Shown here: piece by piece, positions 48,319 through 58,548 of the stretch
Layout of the letters: each line of letters starts with the position of its first letter
Numbering within the stretch: position 1 is the first letter of the stretch
From: Rhizobium etli CFN 42
Lineage (GTDB): Bacteria; Pseudomonadota; Alphaproteobacteria; Rhizobiales; Rhizobiaceae
NCBI RefSeq assembly: GCF_000092045.1
Contig: NC_007761.1
Span: 1-60,000, forward strand
Direction: 5' to 3'
Length of the DNA stretch: 60,000 nt
Translations under genes and position numbers: made by a program
The notes under the pieces: generated by a model
Told to the model about the DNA's origin: nothing
Databases searched by the model: none
What the model saw: only the letters and a program-made list of their open reading frames with translations

Positions 48319-48846
48319 ATGACAACAATCATTACAGTTCGAAAAGGCGGCAAGGTGGTGATGGCGGGCGATGGCCAGGTGAGCCTCGGCCAGACCGTCA
48401 TGAAGGGCAATGCCCGCAAGGTGCGGCGCATCGGCAAGGGCGATGTCATCGCCGGTTTCGCCGGCGCCACGGCCGACGCCTTCACCCTGCTCGAAAGGCT
48501 TGAAAAGAAGCTGGAACAATATCCCGGTCAGTTGATGCGCGCCGCCGTCGAACTCGCCAAGGACTGGCGCACCGACAAATACCTGCGTAATCTCGAAGCC
48601 ATGATGCTCGTCGCCGACAAGTCGATCACGTTGGCAATCACCGGCAACGGCGATGTTCTGGAGCCCGAACACGGCACGACGGCGATCGGTTCTGGCGGCA
48701 ATTTTGCCTTCGCCGCCGCCCGTGCGCTGATGGATACCGACAAACCGGCCGAAGAGATCGCCCGGCGCGCCCTCGATATCGCCGCTGATATTTGCGTCTA
48801 CACCAACCACAATATCGTGGTGGAATTGCTGGATGTCGAAAGTTGA
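48319..48846 (+). CDS. hslV: ATP-dependent protease proteolytic subunit HslV
   Basis: Peptidase half of the HslUV (ClpYQ) protease. The N-terminal nucleophile Thr follows the start Met ([14 protein letters not shown]), and AGDGQVSLG and the Gly-rich [11 protein letters not shown] match the family. 175 residues, normal. Followed by hslU after a 105-bp gap which contains a possible 40-codon reading frame. Heat-shock type regulation is common in the family; see candidate promoter. Confidence 0.96.
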   Translation: MTTIITVRKGGKVVMAGDGQVSLGQTVMKGNARKVRRIGKGDVIAGFAGATADAFTLLERLEKKLEQYPGQLMRAAVELAKDWRTDKYLRNLEAMMLVADKSITLAITGNGDVLEPEHGTTAIGSGGNFAFAAARALMDTDKPAEEIARRALDIAADICVYTNHNIVVELLDVES

Positions 48847-48955
48847 ATCCCGCGCCTTCCGGCTGCTGCCGCGGCTGACCTGCCGCGGCGTGACAATGAT
48901 GAATTGCGGCCGGGCGCCGATGGCTCCGGACCGCCAGGAGAATGATACGCAATGA
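48833..48955 (+). CDS. Possible 40-residue ORF between hslV and hslU
   Basis: ATG at 48833 inside the last codons of hslV (different frame) opens 40 codons that run through the entire gap and stop with TGA overlapping the hslU start (ATGA). The frame has high GC3 like real genes here, and its start and end couple it to both neighbours. In some rhizobia an acetyltransferase gene sits between hslV and hslU; nothing here resembles one. The product would be basic ([16 protein letters not shown]...). Coding status is uncertain. Confidence 0.3.
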   Translation: MSKVESRAFRLLPRLTCRGVTMMNCGRAPMAPDRQENDTQ

Positions 48956-50259
48956 CGACCTTTTCCCCCCGCGAGATCGTTTCCGAACTCGATCGCTATA
49001 TCATCGGCCAGCATGATGCCAAACGCGCCGTCGCGATTGCGCTGCGCAACCGCTGGCGTCGCCAGCAGCTCGACCCGAGTCTGCGCGACGAAGTCATGCC
49101 GAAAAACATCCTGATGATCGGCCCGACCGGTGTCGGTAAGACGGAGATCTCCCGCCGCTTGGCAAAACTTGCCGGCGCGCCCTTTATCAAGGTTGAAGCC
49201 ACCAAGTTCACCGAAGTCGGTTATGTCGGCCGCGACGTCGAGCAGATCATCCGCGATCTGGTCGAGGTCGGCATCGGCCTGATGCGCGAGAAGAAGCGGG
49301 CCGAGGTGCAGGCTAAGGCGCATGTGAGCGCCGAAGAGCGTGTGCTCGATGCGCTGGTCGGCACCACCGCTTCGCCCGCCACCCGCGAAAACTTCCGCAA
49401 GAAGCTCAGGGACGGCGAGCTCGACGACAAGGAAATCGATATCGAGGTGGCCGATGCCGGTTCCGGCATGGGCGGCTTCGAAATACCCGGCATGCCGGGC
49501 GCCAATATCGGCGTTCTCAACCTGTCGGAAATGTTTGGCAAGGCGATGGGCGGACGCACCAAGAAGGTGCGTACGACGGTCAAGGCCTCCTATACCGATC
49601 TGATCCGCGATGAATCCGACAAGCTGATCGACAACGAGGTGATCCAGCGCGAGGCTGTCCGCGCGACCGAGAATGACGGCATTGTCTTCCTTGACGAAAT
49701 CGACAAGATCGCCGCCCGTGACGGCGGCATGGGCGCCGGCGTTTCGCGCGAAGGTGTCCAGCGCGACCTGCTGCCGCTCGTCGAAGGCACGACGGTCTCG
49801 ACTAAATACGGTCCGGTGAAGACGGATCATATCCTCTTCATCGCTTCCGGCGCCTTCCATGTCTCCAAACCCTCGGATCTTCTCCCCGAACTGCAGGGCC
49901 GCCTGCCGATCCGAGTCGAGCTGCGTCCGTTGAACAAGGAGGATTTCCGTCGGATCCTGACGGAAACCGAAGCAAGCCTCATCCGCCAGTATCGGGCGCT
50001 GATGGAAACCGAAAATCTGAACCTCGATTTCACTGACGACGCGATCGATGCGCTGGCCGATGTCGCCGTGCACTTGAACTCCTCGGTCGAGAATATCGGC
50101 GCACGTCGGCTGCAGACGGTGATGGAGCGGGTGTTGGACGATATTTCCTACAATGCGCCCGATCGAGCCGGGGCAGCCATCACGATCGATGCAGCTTATG
50201 TGCGCGAACATGTCGGCGATCTCGCGCAGAATACCGATCTGTCACGCTTCATTCTGTGA
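48952..50259 (+). CDS. hslU: ATP-dependent protease ATPase subunit HslU
   Basis: AAA+ unfoldase that feeds proteins to HslV. Walker [13 protein letters not shown] near residue 60, [14 protein letters not shown] as the pore-adjacent segment, Walker [16 protein letters not shown], and the C-terminal [20 protein letters not shown]. An inserted I domain lies between about 110 and 235. 435 residues, typical. Start CAATGACG has an AGGAG 11 bases upstream. Followed by a strong terminator. Confidence 0.97.
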   Translation: MTTFSPREIVSELDRYIIGQHDAKRAVAIALRNRWRRQQLDPSLRDEVMPKNILMIGPTGVGKTEISRRLAKLAGAPFIKVEATKFTEVGYVGRDVEQIIRDLVEVGIGLMREKKRAEVQAKAHVSAEERVLDALVGTTASPATRENFRKKLRDGELDDKEIDIEVADAGSGMGGFEIPGMPGANIGVLNLSEMFGKAMGGRTKKVRTTVKASYTDLIRDESDKLIDNEVIQREAVRATENDGIVFLDEIDKIAARDGGMGAGVSREGVQRDLLPLVEGTTVSTKYGPVKTDHILFIASGAFHVSKPSDLLPELQGRLPIRVELRPLNKEDFRRILTETEASLIRQYRALMETENLNLDFTDDAIDALADVAVHLNSSVENIGARRLQTVMERVLDDISYNAPDRAGAAITIDAAYVREHVGDLAQNTDLSRFIL

Positions 50260-50327
50260 TATCGGCGCACCGGTTCATGGCTTTACCGATGTGAATGCCG
50301 CATTCTGTTGACCTCGACTATCGACAG

Positions 50328-50365
50328 CGGGCCTTTTCCTTTTTAGTGAAGGCCCGTTTTGTTTT
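50328..50365 (+). terminator. Terminator of hslVU
   Basis: CGGGCCTT (50328-50335) / AAGGCCCG (50349-50356) with a 13-base loop, followed by TTTTGTTTT. About 70 bp after the hslU stop. Confidence 0.82.
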
Positions 50366-50447
50366 CCGCCGCGGCTTTATTCGGCCAAGATTCTGGTCCA
50401 GTCAGCCGCATCGCGAGCAGGACGATGAACGGACGGGATAGCGGATC

Positions 50448-51395
50448 GTGCGACGCCTTTTGACAAGCCTTTTGATAGCTGTTGCCCTGGTGAATTCGGC
50501 GCCGGCCTTCGCCATTCAGGCGGTGCCGGCTGGCAATCGCCACGCTGAGCAGCCCGATATTCCCGGCGCGTCCGTCCGCCGCACCAAGGGCACCAAGAGC
50601 AGCTTCGATCTGAAATATGAGAAGGTCCATGAGCTTCTTGCGACCGATCGCGAGCTGATGGCCAAGATCCGCAAGGTCTCCAGCGCCTACGGCATCAATC
50701 CCATCCATGTCGTCGGCGCGATCGTTGGCGAACACACCTACAATGTCGACGCCTACGACCGGCTGCAGGCCTATTATGTCAAGGCCGCTTCCTATGCCGG
50801 GGAAAGCTTCCGCTTCGCCTATGACGGCGAAAACGTCGATGATTTCGTGGCGCGGCCGCAATTTGCGCGGTGCAAGGACAAGAGTGATTCCTACACGCTC
50901 TGGTCCTGCCGGGAAGATGTCTGGGAAAGCGATTTCCGCGGCAAGACGGTGGGCGGCGAGAGCTTCCCCAACAACCGCTTCAGCGCGGTCTTCTTCCAGC
51001 CCTTCTATGCCGGCCAGACTTTCGGCCTCGGCCAGGTCAATCCGTTGACGGCATTGATGCTCTCCGATCTCGTCAGCCGCGTCTCGGGTTATCCGAAGCT
51101 GAACGAGAAAAATGCCGGGGACGTCTATAAGGCGATCATGGATCCCGATATCTCGCTCGCTTTCGTCGCGGCCTCGATCCGCCGGTCAATCGACGATTAC
51201 AAGGAGATTGCCGGCATGGACATCTCGGGCAATCCCGGCCTGACGGCGACGCTGTATAATGTCGGCAATTCCCGCCAGCGTGCCGCGGCGCTCGCGGCGA
51301 AAAACCGCTCTTCCGGTGCGACCGTTTGGCCCGAAGAGAATTATTACGGTTGGCTGATCAACGACAAGCTGGACGAACTCAAGGGCCTGCTCTAG
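50448..51395 (+). CDS. DUF1402 secreted protein
   Basis: 315 residues beginning at GTG 50448 with a clear signal peptide (MRRLLTSLLIAVALVNSAPAF, cleavage probably after AFA near residue 22). The mature part shows SSAYGINPIHVVGAIVGEHTYNVD and GQTFGLGQVNPLTALML, a pattern reminiscent of lysozyme-like / lytic transglycosylase folds (Glu in GEHTYN, GQVNP). DUF1402 is largely restricted to Rhizobiales; activity is not proven. It is about 190 bp after hslU, beyond a terminator, and 48 bp before the P450. Confidence 0.82.
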   Translation: MRRLLTSLLIAVALVNSAPAFAIQAVPAGNRHAEQPDIPGASVRRTKGTKSSFDLKYEKVHELLATDRELMAKIRKVSSAYGINPIHVVGAIVGEHTYNVDAYDRLQAYYVKAASYAGESFRFAYDGENVDDFVARPQFARCKDKSDSYTLWSCREDVWESDFRGKTVGGESFPNNRFSAVFFQPFYAGQTFGLGQVNPLTALMLSDLVSRVSGYPKLNEKNAGDVYKAIMDPDISLAFVAASIRRSIDDYKEIAGMDISGNPGLTATLYNVGNSRQRAAALAAKNRSSGATVWPEENYYGWLINDKLDELKGLL

Positions 51396-51443
51396 CTTCA
51401 AGCTTGCCGGGAAGGCGCCGATCTTCCCCGAAAGGCTTTGACG

Positions 51444-52856
51444 ATGGACATGCGTCCGGATCCCTTCGTTCCGCCGGCACCGCTGCCGCGCACCGTGCCG
51501 CCGAGCCGGCTCGATATCATCCGTATCATCCTGCGCAATCCGCTCGAACTCTGGGGTGAGCCGTCCTATACGCTCCCTTGGATCAAGACGAGTTTCTTCG
51601 GGCAACACACCCTGATCGTCAACGATCCCGGCTTGATCAAGCACGTACTGGTCGACAATGCCGCCAATTACCGAATGTCAGACATTCGCCAGTTGGTGCT
51701 GCGGCCGATCCTGCGTGACGGCCTGTTGACGGCGGAAGGCCAAGTCTGGAAGCGATCGCGAAAGGCGGTCGCGCCAGTCTTCACGCCGCGCCACGCCAAA
51801 GGTTTTGCCGGCCAGATGCTGCGGCAATCGGAAGATTTTGTCCGCAAATACGAGAACGGCGATGCGGCTGGCCAGATCTTCGATATCGCCACCGACATGA
51901 CCGATCTGACCTTTGCTATTCTTGCCGAGACGCTCTTTTCCGGCGAAATCGTCTCATCGAGCGGTCATTTCGCCGATGACGTCAACCAGCTTCTCCACCG
52001 CATGGGCCGCATCGATCCGATGGACCTTCTGCGCGCGCCCTCCTGGGTGCCGCGCCTGACCCGTATCGGCGGTCAGAAAGTGCTGGAGAAATTCAGGGCG
52101 ATCGTTCGCGATACCATGGATATGCGTCTGGCGAAGATGAAGGCCGATCGCGCCGCCGCACCGGAGGATTTTCTGACGCTGCTCCTGGAACAGGCTGGTC
52201 CGGATGGACTGACCGAGGAGGAGATCGAGGACAATATCCTGACTTTCATCGGCGCCGGGCACGAGACGACGGCGCGTGCGCTTGCCTGGACCCTCTATTG
52301 TGTCGCCAACAGTCCGCATATTCGCGAGGCGATGGAAACGGAGATCGATGCCGTCCTGGCGACTGGAGCCGAACCAGTGGAATGGCTGGATCTGATGCCA
52401 GTGACGCGGGCGGCGTTTGAAGAAGCTCTCAGACTTTATCCGCCGGCCCCTTCGATCAATCGCGCCGCGATCGCTGATGATCTCTGGATAAACGCCAAGG
52501 GTGAAAAGATCGAAATACCGGCCGACATCACCGTGCTCATCATGCCTTGGACGCTGCATCGCCACGAACTTTATTGGGAAAAGCCGCGCGCCTATATGCC
52601 GGAGCGCTTCCTGCCGGAAAACCGCGGCGCCATTGGCCGGTTCCAGTTTCTGCCGTTCGGCGCCGGCCCGCGCGTCTGCATCGGCGCGACCTTCGCGCTG
52701 CAGGAGGCGGTGATCGCACTGGCCGTGATGATGCACCGTTTCCGTTTCGATCAGACGGCAACCACCAACCCCTGGCCCGTGCAGAAACTGACGACTCAGC
52801 CGCAGAACGGGCTTCCCATGCGCGTGACGTCCCGCATATTTTCTCGAACGGCATAA
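51444..52856 (+). CDS. Cytochrome P450
   Basis: Soluble bacterial P450 monooxygenase, 470 residues. I-helix oxygen-binding motif FIGAGHETTAR, ExxR in FEEALRLYPPAP, and heme-ligand loop FLPFGAGPRVCIGATFALQE with Cys412. The ATG at 51444 has AAAGG about eight bases upstream; a TTG at 51438 is possible. No ferredoxin or reductase gene is adjacent, so electrons must come from elsewhere. The sequence is closest by eye to the CYP102/fatty-acid hydroxylase-like group, but the substrate is unknown. Confidence 0.93.
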   Translation: MDMRPDPFVPPAPLPRTVPPSRLDIIRIILRNPLELWGEPSYTLPWIKTSFFGQHTLIVNDPGLIKHVLVDNAANYRMSDIRQLVLRPILRDGLLTAEGQVWKRSRKAVAPVFTPRHAKGFAGQMLRQSEDFVRKYENGDAAGQIFDIATDMTDLTFAILAETLFSGEIVSSSGHFADDVNQLLHRMGRIDPMDLLRAPSWVPRLTRIGGQKVLEKFRAIVRDTMDMRLAKMKADRAAAPEDFLTLLLEQAGPDGLTEEEIEDNILTFIGAGHETTARALAWTLYCVANSPHIREAMETEIDAVLATGAEPVEWLDLMPVTRAAFEEALRLYPPAPSINRAAIADDLWINAKGEKIEIPADITVLIMPWTLHRHELYWEKPRAYMPERFLPENRGAIGRFQFLPFGAGPRVCIGATFALQEAVIALAVMMHRFRFDQTATTNPWPVQKLTTQPQNGLPMRVTSRIFSRTA

Positions 52857-52941
52857 ATCTTTCGAACTATTGCGGAATTGACTGTGAATGAAAGCCGGGC
52901 AAAGTGGCAGCATTCACAGGCGTTGCCAGGGAGAATATCGC

Positions 52942-55113
52942 ATGAGCCGCATTGATAAGAACGGTCTTGCCATCGAAACCATCCTTCATGATTTCCTGAC
53001 TCAGGAGGTTCTGCCGGGTCTGGCGATCGATGCGGACAGGTTCTTTGCCGATTTTTCGGCGATCGTCCACGATCTCGCCCCGCGCAATCGCGCGCTGCTG
53101 GTCAAACGCGACGAGCTGCAGACGAAGATCGATGACTGGTATCGCCAGCATGGCGCCCCGTCGGATATGGACGACTACCAGTCCTTTCTCCGCAGCATCG
53201 GCTACCTCCTGCCGGAAGGATCGGACTTCCAGGTTTCAACCGCAAACGTCGATCCCGAAATCGCCTCGATCGCCGGTCCACAGCTTGTCGTTCCCGTGAT
53301 GAATGCGCGTTACGCCCTGAACGCCGCCAATGCTCGCTGGGGCTCGCTCTATGACGCGCTCTACGGCACCGACGCCATTCCCGAGAACGACGGCGCCGAG
53401 AAGGGCAAGGGCTACAACCCGAAGCGCGGCGAAAAGGTCATCGCCTGGGTGCGAGATTTCCTCGATGCGGCGGCGCCGCTGCAGGACAGCAGATGGAAGG
53501 ATGTCGGCAGCTTCTTCGTCAAGGACGGAATGCTCGTCGTCAGATCGGTCGACGGCGAGCAGACAATGCTCGGGGATGGGGGGCATTTTGCCGGCTATCG
53601 CGGTGATGCCGCGGCGCCGGCGCATATTCTCCTGAAGAACAACGGCATTCATATCGATATCGTCATCGACCCGACAACGGCGATCGGCAAGGCCGATCCG
53701 GCCCATATCTCCGATGTTTGGTTGGAATCGGCAATCACCACGATCATGGACTGCGAGGATTCGATTGCCGCCGTCGATGCCGAGGACAAGGTCGTCGTCT
53801 ATCGCAACTGGCTCGGCCTGATGAAGGGCGATCTGCAGGAAGAGGTGGCAAAGGGCGGAACGACCTTCCTCCGCAAGCTCAACCCGGATCTGGACTATAC
53901 CAGCCCGGATGGCGCTTCGTTCGAGTTGCATCGCCGTTCATTGATGCTGGTGCGCAATGTCGGCCACCTCATGACCAATCCCGCGATTCTCGACAAGGAC
54001 GGCAATGAAGTGCCTGAGGGCATCATGGATGCCGTCATAACCGGCCTGATCGCGCTTTACGATATCGGTCCCACTGGTCGGAAGAAGAATTCCCGCACCG
54101 GCTCCATGTATGTGGTCAAGCCGAAGATGCATGGGCCTGAGGAGGTCGCCTTCGCCGTCGAGATTTTCTCCCGGGTCGAAGACGCGCTCGGCATGGCGCG
54201 CAACACCATCAAGATGGGCATCATGGACGAGGAGCGGCGCACGACGATCAATCTCAAGGAGTGCATCCGCGCCGCCCGCGAGCGTGTCGTCTTCATCAAT
54301 ACCGGCTTCCTCGACCGCACCGGCGACGAGATCCACACTTCGATGGAAGCCGGTCCAATGATTCGCAAGGGCGATATGCGCCAGGCAGCGTGGATATCGG
54401 CCTATGAGAACTGGAACGTTGATATCGGTCTGGAATGCGGCCTTTCCGGCCATGCCCAGATCGGCAAGGGCATGTGGGCGATGCCGGATCTGATGGCGGC
54501 AATGCTGGAACAGAAGATCGCCCACCCCAAGGCCGGCGCCAATACCGCTTGGGTGCCTTCGCCGACGGCTGCAACCCTGCATGCCACCCATTATCACCGC
54601 GTCAATGTCGCCAAGGTCCAGCAGGGGCTGAAGGACCGGGCTCGCGCCAGGCTTTCCGACATTCTCTCCGTGCCGGTTGCGGTGCGGCCGAACTGGACGC
54701 CGGAGGAAATCCAGCGAGAGCTCGACAACAATGCCCAGGGTATCCTCGGCTATGTCGTGCGCTGGATCGATCAGGGCGTCGGCTGCTCGAAAGTGCCCGA
54801 CATCAACAATATCGGCCTGATGGAGGATCGCGCGACCTTGCGCATTTCGGCCCAGCACATGGCGAATTGGCTGCATCACAAGGTCGTCACCGAAGCTCAG
54901 ATCGTCGAAACAATGAAACGCATGGCTGCCATCGTCGACCGCCAGAACGAATCCGATCCAGCCTACCGGCCGATGGCCGGCAATTTCGATGATTCGATCG
55001 CTTTCCAGGCCGCCCTCGATCTCGTCCTGAAGGGCAGGGAGCAACCGAACGGCTATACTGAACCGGTGCTTCACCGCCGCCGCCTCGAGCTCAAGGCGAA
55101 ACAATCGGCGTGA
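52942..55113 (+). CDS. glcB: Malate synthase G
   Basis: Condenses glyoxylate and acetyl-CoA to malate in the glyoxylate cycle. Isoform G by its length, 723 residues, and sequence: [39 protein letters not shown] with acidic metal ligands, [13 protein letters not shown] and [20 protein letters not shown]. The ATG at 52942 has GGGAG nine bases upstream. Stands alone, with about 85 bp after the P450 and a strong terminator after it. Confidence 0.97.
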   Translation: MSRIDKNGLAIETILHDFLTQEVLPGLAIDADRFFADFSAIVHDLAPRNRALLVKRDELQTKIDDWYRQHGAPSDMDDYQSFLRSIGYLLPEGSDFQVSTANVDPEIASIAGPQLVVPVMNARYALNAANARWGSLYDALYGTDAIPENDGAEKGKGYNPKRGEKVIAWVRDFLDAAAPLQDSRWKDVGSFFVKDGMLVVRSVDGEQTMLGDGGHFAGYRGDAAAPAHILLKNNGIHIDIVIDPTTAIGKADPAHISDVWLESAITTIMDCEDSIAAVDAEDKVVVYRNWLGLMKGDLQEEVAKGGTTFLRKLNPDLDYTSPDGASFELHRRSLMLVRNVGHLMTNPAILDKDGNEVPEGIMDAVITGLIALYDIGPTGRKKNSRTGSMYVVKPKMHGPEEVAFAVEIFSRVEDALGMARNTIKMGIMDEERRTTINLKECIRAARERVVFINTGFLDRTGDEIHTSMEAGPMIRKGDMRQAAWISAYENWNVDIGLECGLSGHAQIGKGMWAMPDLMAAMLEQKIAHPKAGANTAWVPSPTAATLHATHYHRVNVAKVQQGLKDRARARLSDILSVPVAVRPNWTPEEIQRELDNNAQGILGYVVRWIDQGVGCSKVPDINNIGLMEDRATLRISAQHMANWLHHKVVTEAQIVETMKRMAAIVDRQNESDPAYRPMAGNFDDSIAFQAALDLVLKGREQPNGYTEPVLHRRRLELKAKQSA

Positions 55114-55122
55114 CCGATACGA

Positions 55123-55155
55123 AAAGGCCGCCGGGACGACAGTCCGGCGGCCTTT
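55123..55155. terminator. Terminator of glcB (possibly bidirectional)
   Basis: AAAGGCCGCCGG (55123-55134) / CCGGCGGCCTTT (55144-55155), 12 bp perfect stem, 9-base loop, A-run before and T-rich after; lies between convergent glcB and the transpeptidase gene. Confidence 0.9.
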
Positions 55156-55179
55156 CTTATACCAAATTCGGCATCTACG

Positions 55180-55863
55180 TTACTGGATGACGATGACCTT
55201 GGAGGTCCCCTTGCCGGGACGGACGCGGCTATAGAGGTCGATGACGTCCTGGTTCATCAGGCGGATGCAGCCCGAGGAAGCGGCGGTGCCGATCGAAGCC
55301 CATTCCGGCGTGCCGTGCAGGCGGAACAGGGTGTCCTTGCCATCGTCGTTGAAGAGATACATGGCGCGCGCGCCGAGCGGATTGCTGAGACCGGGACCCA
55401 TGCCCTCCTCGACATATTTAGCGACGTCGGGGCGGCGTTCAGCCATTTCCTTCGGCGGGTGCCAGGTCGGCCATTCCTGTTTCCAGGCGACATAGGCGGT
55501 GCCGGCCCATGCGAAGCCCTGCTTGCCGACACCGATGCCGTAGCGCATCGCCTTGCCGTTCGGCAGGATGTAATAGAGGAAGCGCTCGCGCGTATTGACG
55601 ATGATGGTGCCTGGACGCTCGGTGGTCTGGTAGCTGACGACCTGGCGGCGGAACTGCGGCTTGACCCTGTCGATCGGGATCGCCGGCAGGGAGTATCCGG
55701 CATCCTTCGTCACGCCATAGGCGTCGTTAAAGATTTGAGCTGTCTGTACCGTCGGGCCTGCGCCCTTGTCGTCGACGGATGCGCTTTCGGAATTGGTGGA
55801 GCAGCCGGCCAGTGCGAGCGTCGTCAGCAGGCCAAATACAGGGAATGCATTGCGGATGCGCAT
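55180..55863 (-). CDS. L,D-transpeptidase lipoprotein (YkuD domain)
   Basis: Secreted YkuD-fold enzyme that forms 3-3 peptidoglycan crosslinks or anchors proteins to the wall. N-terminal lipoprotein signal with lipobox LALAGC (Cys about residue 21), a disordered Ser/Asp linker, then the YkuD domain (about 80-227) ending in the catalytic LHGTPEWASIGTAASSGCIRLMNQD with active Cys. 227 residues. Rhizobiales rely heavily on L,D-transpeptidases for wall synthesis at poles; this one is one of many in such genomes. Convergent with glcB. Confidence 0.93.
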   Translation of the reverse strand: MRIRNAFPVFGLLTTLALAGCSTNSESASVDDKGAGPTVQTAQIFNDAYGVTKDAGYSLPAIPIDRVKPQFRRQVVSYQTTERPGTIIVNTRERFLYYILPNGKAMRYGIGVGKQGFAWAGTAYVAWKQEWPTWHPPKEMAERRPDVAKYVEEGMGPGLSNPLGARAMYLFNDDGKDTLFRLHGTPEWASIGTAASSGCIRLMNQDVIDLYSRVRPGKGTSKVIVIQ

Positions 55864-56042
55864 AGATAACTCTTGAAGTTTTTGGGCGAGGAGAACAGTC
55901 TTTCGACCATCGTTGATTATGGTTTATTTTCGATTAACTTGCGCTTGGCAAGACTGCTGCAGCGCGAGGAATCCGTCTGCCGCGCAAATTAAAAGCGCAT
56001 GGTTTTTTTGCAACAACACGCCAGCCCGCGGGATGGTTATCC
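55864..56042. promoter_or_regulatory. Gene-free divergent region before mmcB
   Basis: About 180 bp between the divergent transpeptidase and mmcB genes, rather AT-rich, with a GANTC at 55969-55973. No LexA-type (GTTC-N7-GTTC) site was seen, though mmcB genes are often SOS-regulated. Nothing else is assigned. Confidence 0.4.
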
Positions 56043-56537
56043 ATGACGATTTTGAGCGTTTACAATAACAATCCGTTAATCGATGGCCGGCAATCGGACA
56101 GGGCCATGATGGTGCGGCGCGGAACGCAGATATTGCTGCACGAAATGCGCCATGCCGTGCTGCCGGAACTACCGCTCGCCAGCGGCCGCCGCGCCGATCT
56201 GATCACGCTTTCGGAAAAGGGGGAGGTCTGGATTATCGAAATCAAGACATCGATCGAGGATTTCAGGGTGGATCGCAAATGGCCGGAATACAGGCTGCAT
56301 TGCGACCGCCTGTTCTTTGCGACTCATGAAGGTGTGCCGCTCGACATCTTTCCGGAGGAGTGCGGCCTCTTCCTTTCGGATGGCTATGGCGCCCACATGA
56401 TTCGCGAGGCGCCGGAGCACCGCATGGCGCCAGCCACGCGCAAATCCGTCACGCTCAGTTTCTCGCGTGCCGCCGCACAAAGGCTGATGATGGCCGAATG
56501 GGCGAACGGAAAACCGTTCACCGTGGATGATGTCTGA
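56043..56537 (+). CDS. mmcB: MmcB-family DNA repair protein
   Basis: Small PD-(D/E)xK-like nuclease family linked to mitomycin C resistance in Caulobacter. The nuclease core is LPLASGRRADLITLSEKGEVWIIEIKTS (about residues 40-68), holding the Asp, Glu and Lys, then WPEYRLHCDRLFFATHEG. 164 residues. Convergent with actR, with 12 bp between stops. The role in alkylation or crosslink repair is inferred from the family. Confidence 0.85.
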   Translation: MTILSVYNNNPLIDGRQSDRAMMVRRGTQILLHEMRHAVLPELPLASGRRADLITLSEKGEVWIIEIKTSIEDFRVDRKWPEYRLHCDRLFFATHEGVPLDIFPEECGLFLSDGYGAHMIREAPEHRMAPATRKSVTLSFSRAAAQRLMMAEWANGKPFTVDDV

Positions 56538-56549
56538 GGAAGGTTTCGT

Positions 56550-57128
56550 CTATTTCGGCGCGCGTTTGGCAAGGATGCGCTGCAGCGTTCGCCGGTGCAT
56601 ATTGAGCCGGCGTGCCGTTTCAGAGACGTTGCGCTCGCACATTTCATAGACCCGCTGGATGTGTTCCCAGCGCACCCGGTCGGCTGACATCGGATTTTCC
56701 GGGAGTTCGGCCTTTTCGCCCGGCCGTTGCGTCAGCGCCGAAAAGACGTCGTCGGCATCTGCAGGCTTTGCCAGATAATCGACGGCGCCGAGCTTCACGG
56801 CCGTCACCGCCGTTGCGATATTGCCATAGCCCGTCAGCACGATAATCCGCGTGTCATCGCGCCGCTGGCGGATCGCTTCGATGACGTCGAGCCCATTACC
56901 GTCGCCGAGCCGGAGGTCAACCACCGCATATTTCGGTGGCCTGCCTTTCGATTTCGCAACGCCTTCCGCCACGGACTCAGCCGTTTCCACCTGAAAGCCG
57001 CGCGTCTCCATCGCCCTTGCGAGACGGCGCAGGAATGGCCCGTCGTCATCGACGATCAGCAGGCTGGCGTCCGGACCGATATGATCTTCATCCGACGCGG
57101 CGAAATTTCCTTGATTCTGTTCTGTCAT
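56550..57128 (-). CDS. actR: ActR (RegA/PrrA-type) response regulator
   Basis: Global redox/acid-tolerance regulator of rhizobia. Receiver domain with the acidic VDDD (about 26-29), phospho-acceptor Asp71 in AVVDLRLGDGNG, and Lys in YLAKPADADD; a Fis-type helix-turn-helix at the C-terminus (NVSETARRLNMHRRTLQRIL). 192 residues. ActS lies upstream, 70 bp away; the order hrpB-actS-actR on one strand suggests co-transcription. Confidence 0.95.
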   Translation of the reverse strand: MTEQNQGNFAASDEDHIGPDASLLIVDDDGPFLRRLARAMETRGFQVETAESVAEGVAKSKGRPPKYAVVDLRLGDGNGLDVIEAIRQRRDDTRIIVLTGYGNIATAVTAVKLGAVDYLAKPADADDVFSALTQRPGEKAELPENPMSADRVRWEHIQRVYEMCERNVSETARRLNMHRRTLQRILAKRAPK

Positions 57129-57198
57129 CGTCTCGAGTCCCGACGGTCGAACGCCCGATCTTGGTCAACCGTTTTTCATTCTACTTATGCCGATAAAG

Positions 57199-58527
57199 TC
57201 ATTTTGTCGAATTTGCGTCGATTAGCATCCGTGGCCATTCGATGCGGATGCGCGCGCCGGCTCTTTCCGGCTCGCGGTTCTCGAAAACCAGCGATGCGCC
57301 GGAACGCTCCAGCAGCGTCTTGGCGATGAAAAGGCCGAGCCCGAGGCCGCCGGCCGTATCTTCCTTCTGCCGTTTGGTCACATAGGGCTCGCCGATTCGT
57401 GTCAGAATGTCAGGCGAATAACCGTTGCCGTCGTCCTCGATGACGATCAGCACTTTGTCCTGATCGTGCTCGACGGTAATCGTCACTTTCTCCCTGGCAT
57501 AATCGACGGCATTCTCGATCAGGTTTCCGAGCCCGTACATGATGCCGGCATTTCGGTCGATCACCGGCTCGCTCTTGCGCGGGCTCTTCTCGATGAGCTC
57601 GAGCGTGATGCCGAATTCCCGATGCGGCGCGACGATCTCCTCGATCATCGAGGACAGCGGCAGCCGGCGCATATGCGCCTCGCCTTCGGAGGAAAGCGTC
57701 GTCAGCCGCCGCAGAATGTCGCGGCAGCGTTCGCTCTGGCTGCGCAGCAGCATGACGTCCTCGCGGAAACGATCGTCATCCTTGAGTTCCCGCTCCATTT
57801 CCTTGGCGACGACGCTGATCGTCGCCAGCGGCGTGCCGAGTTCGTGGGCCGCGGCGGCCGCCAGCCCGTCGAGCTGCGAAAGATGTTTCTCCCGCTGCAG
57901 CACCAGTTCGGTCGCCGCCAGCGCATCGGCAAGCTGGCTCGCTTCCATCGAGACGCGATAGGCATAGAAGGCGGCAAAGGCCATGGTCGAGGCGATCGAG
58001 CACCAGACGCCGAACTGCATCACATTATGGACATTGATCTCGACCCCGTCGAACCAAGGCAGCGGGAAGGGCGAGAAGGCAAGCACCGTGATGCAGACCA
58101 TCGCAAAGCCGATCAGCGCCGTGCTGTAGCGGATCGGCTGTGAGGCGAAAGAGATGATGACGGGCACGCACACGAGTGCGGCGAAGGGATTGGCAAGGCC
58201 GCCGGTGATGAAGAGCAGCGCGCAGAGCTGGAGGAGATCGAAGCCGAGCAACGCAAAGGCGGCCGGCGGCCCCAGCCGGTGCGTCGGCGGATAGCGGATG
58301 GTCAGGTAGAAGTTCACCCAGGCAAGGGCGGCGATCAGCGAAGAGCTAGCGATCAGCGGCAACGGAAATTTCAGCCAGAAGGCGACGATGAACACCGTCA
58401 GCGCCTGGCCGCCGACCGCAAGCCAGCGCAGCCGCACCAGCGTCTGCAGCCGCAGTCTGCGGCTGCTGAGCCGGTCTTCCAGCGTATGGCTTTGCGTCTT
58501 GTCGATCACGCCGGGCTTGTCGATCAT
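57199..58527 (-). CDS. actS: ActS (RegB/PrrB-type) redox sensor kinase
   Basis: Membrane sensor kinase, 442 residues, partner of ActR. Five or six hydrophobic segments span about 35-190, including the quinone-interaction motif GGLANPFAALV. The H-box is LAAAAAHELGTPLATI with His228. The redox-active Cys expected in RegB lies in SERCRDIL at Cys268. ATPase motifs EDDGNGYSPDIL and GGLGLGLFIAKTLL are present. Start 21 bp after hrpB on the same strand. Confidence 0.95.
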   Translation of the reverse strand: MIDKPGVIDKTQSHTLEDRLSSRRLRLQTLVRLRWLAVGGQALTVFIVAFWLKFPLPLIASSSLIAALAWVNFYLTIRYPPTHRLGPPAAFALLGFDLLQLCALLFITGGLANPFAALVCVPVIISFASQPIRYSTALIGFAMVCITVLAFSPFPLPWFDGVEINVHNVMQFGVWCSIASTMAFAAFYAYRVSMEASQLADALAATELVLQREKHLSQLDGLAAAAAHELGTPLATISVVAKEMERELKDDDRFREDVMLLRSQSERCRDILRRLTTLSSEGEAHMRRLPLSSMIEEIVAPHREFGITLELIEKSPRKSEPVIDRNAGIMYGLGNLIENAVDYAREKVTITVEHDQDKVLIVIEDDGNGYSPDILTRIGEPYVTKRQKEDTAGGLGLGLFIAKTLLERSGASLVFENREPERAGARIRIEWPRMLIDANSTK

Positions 58528-58548
58528 GCCGGGGCTCCTTGATGGCTC

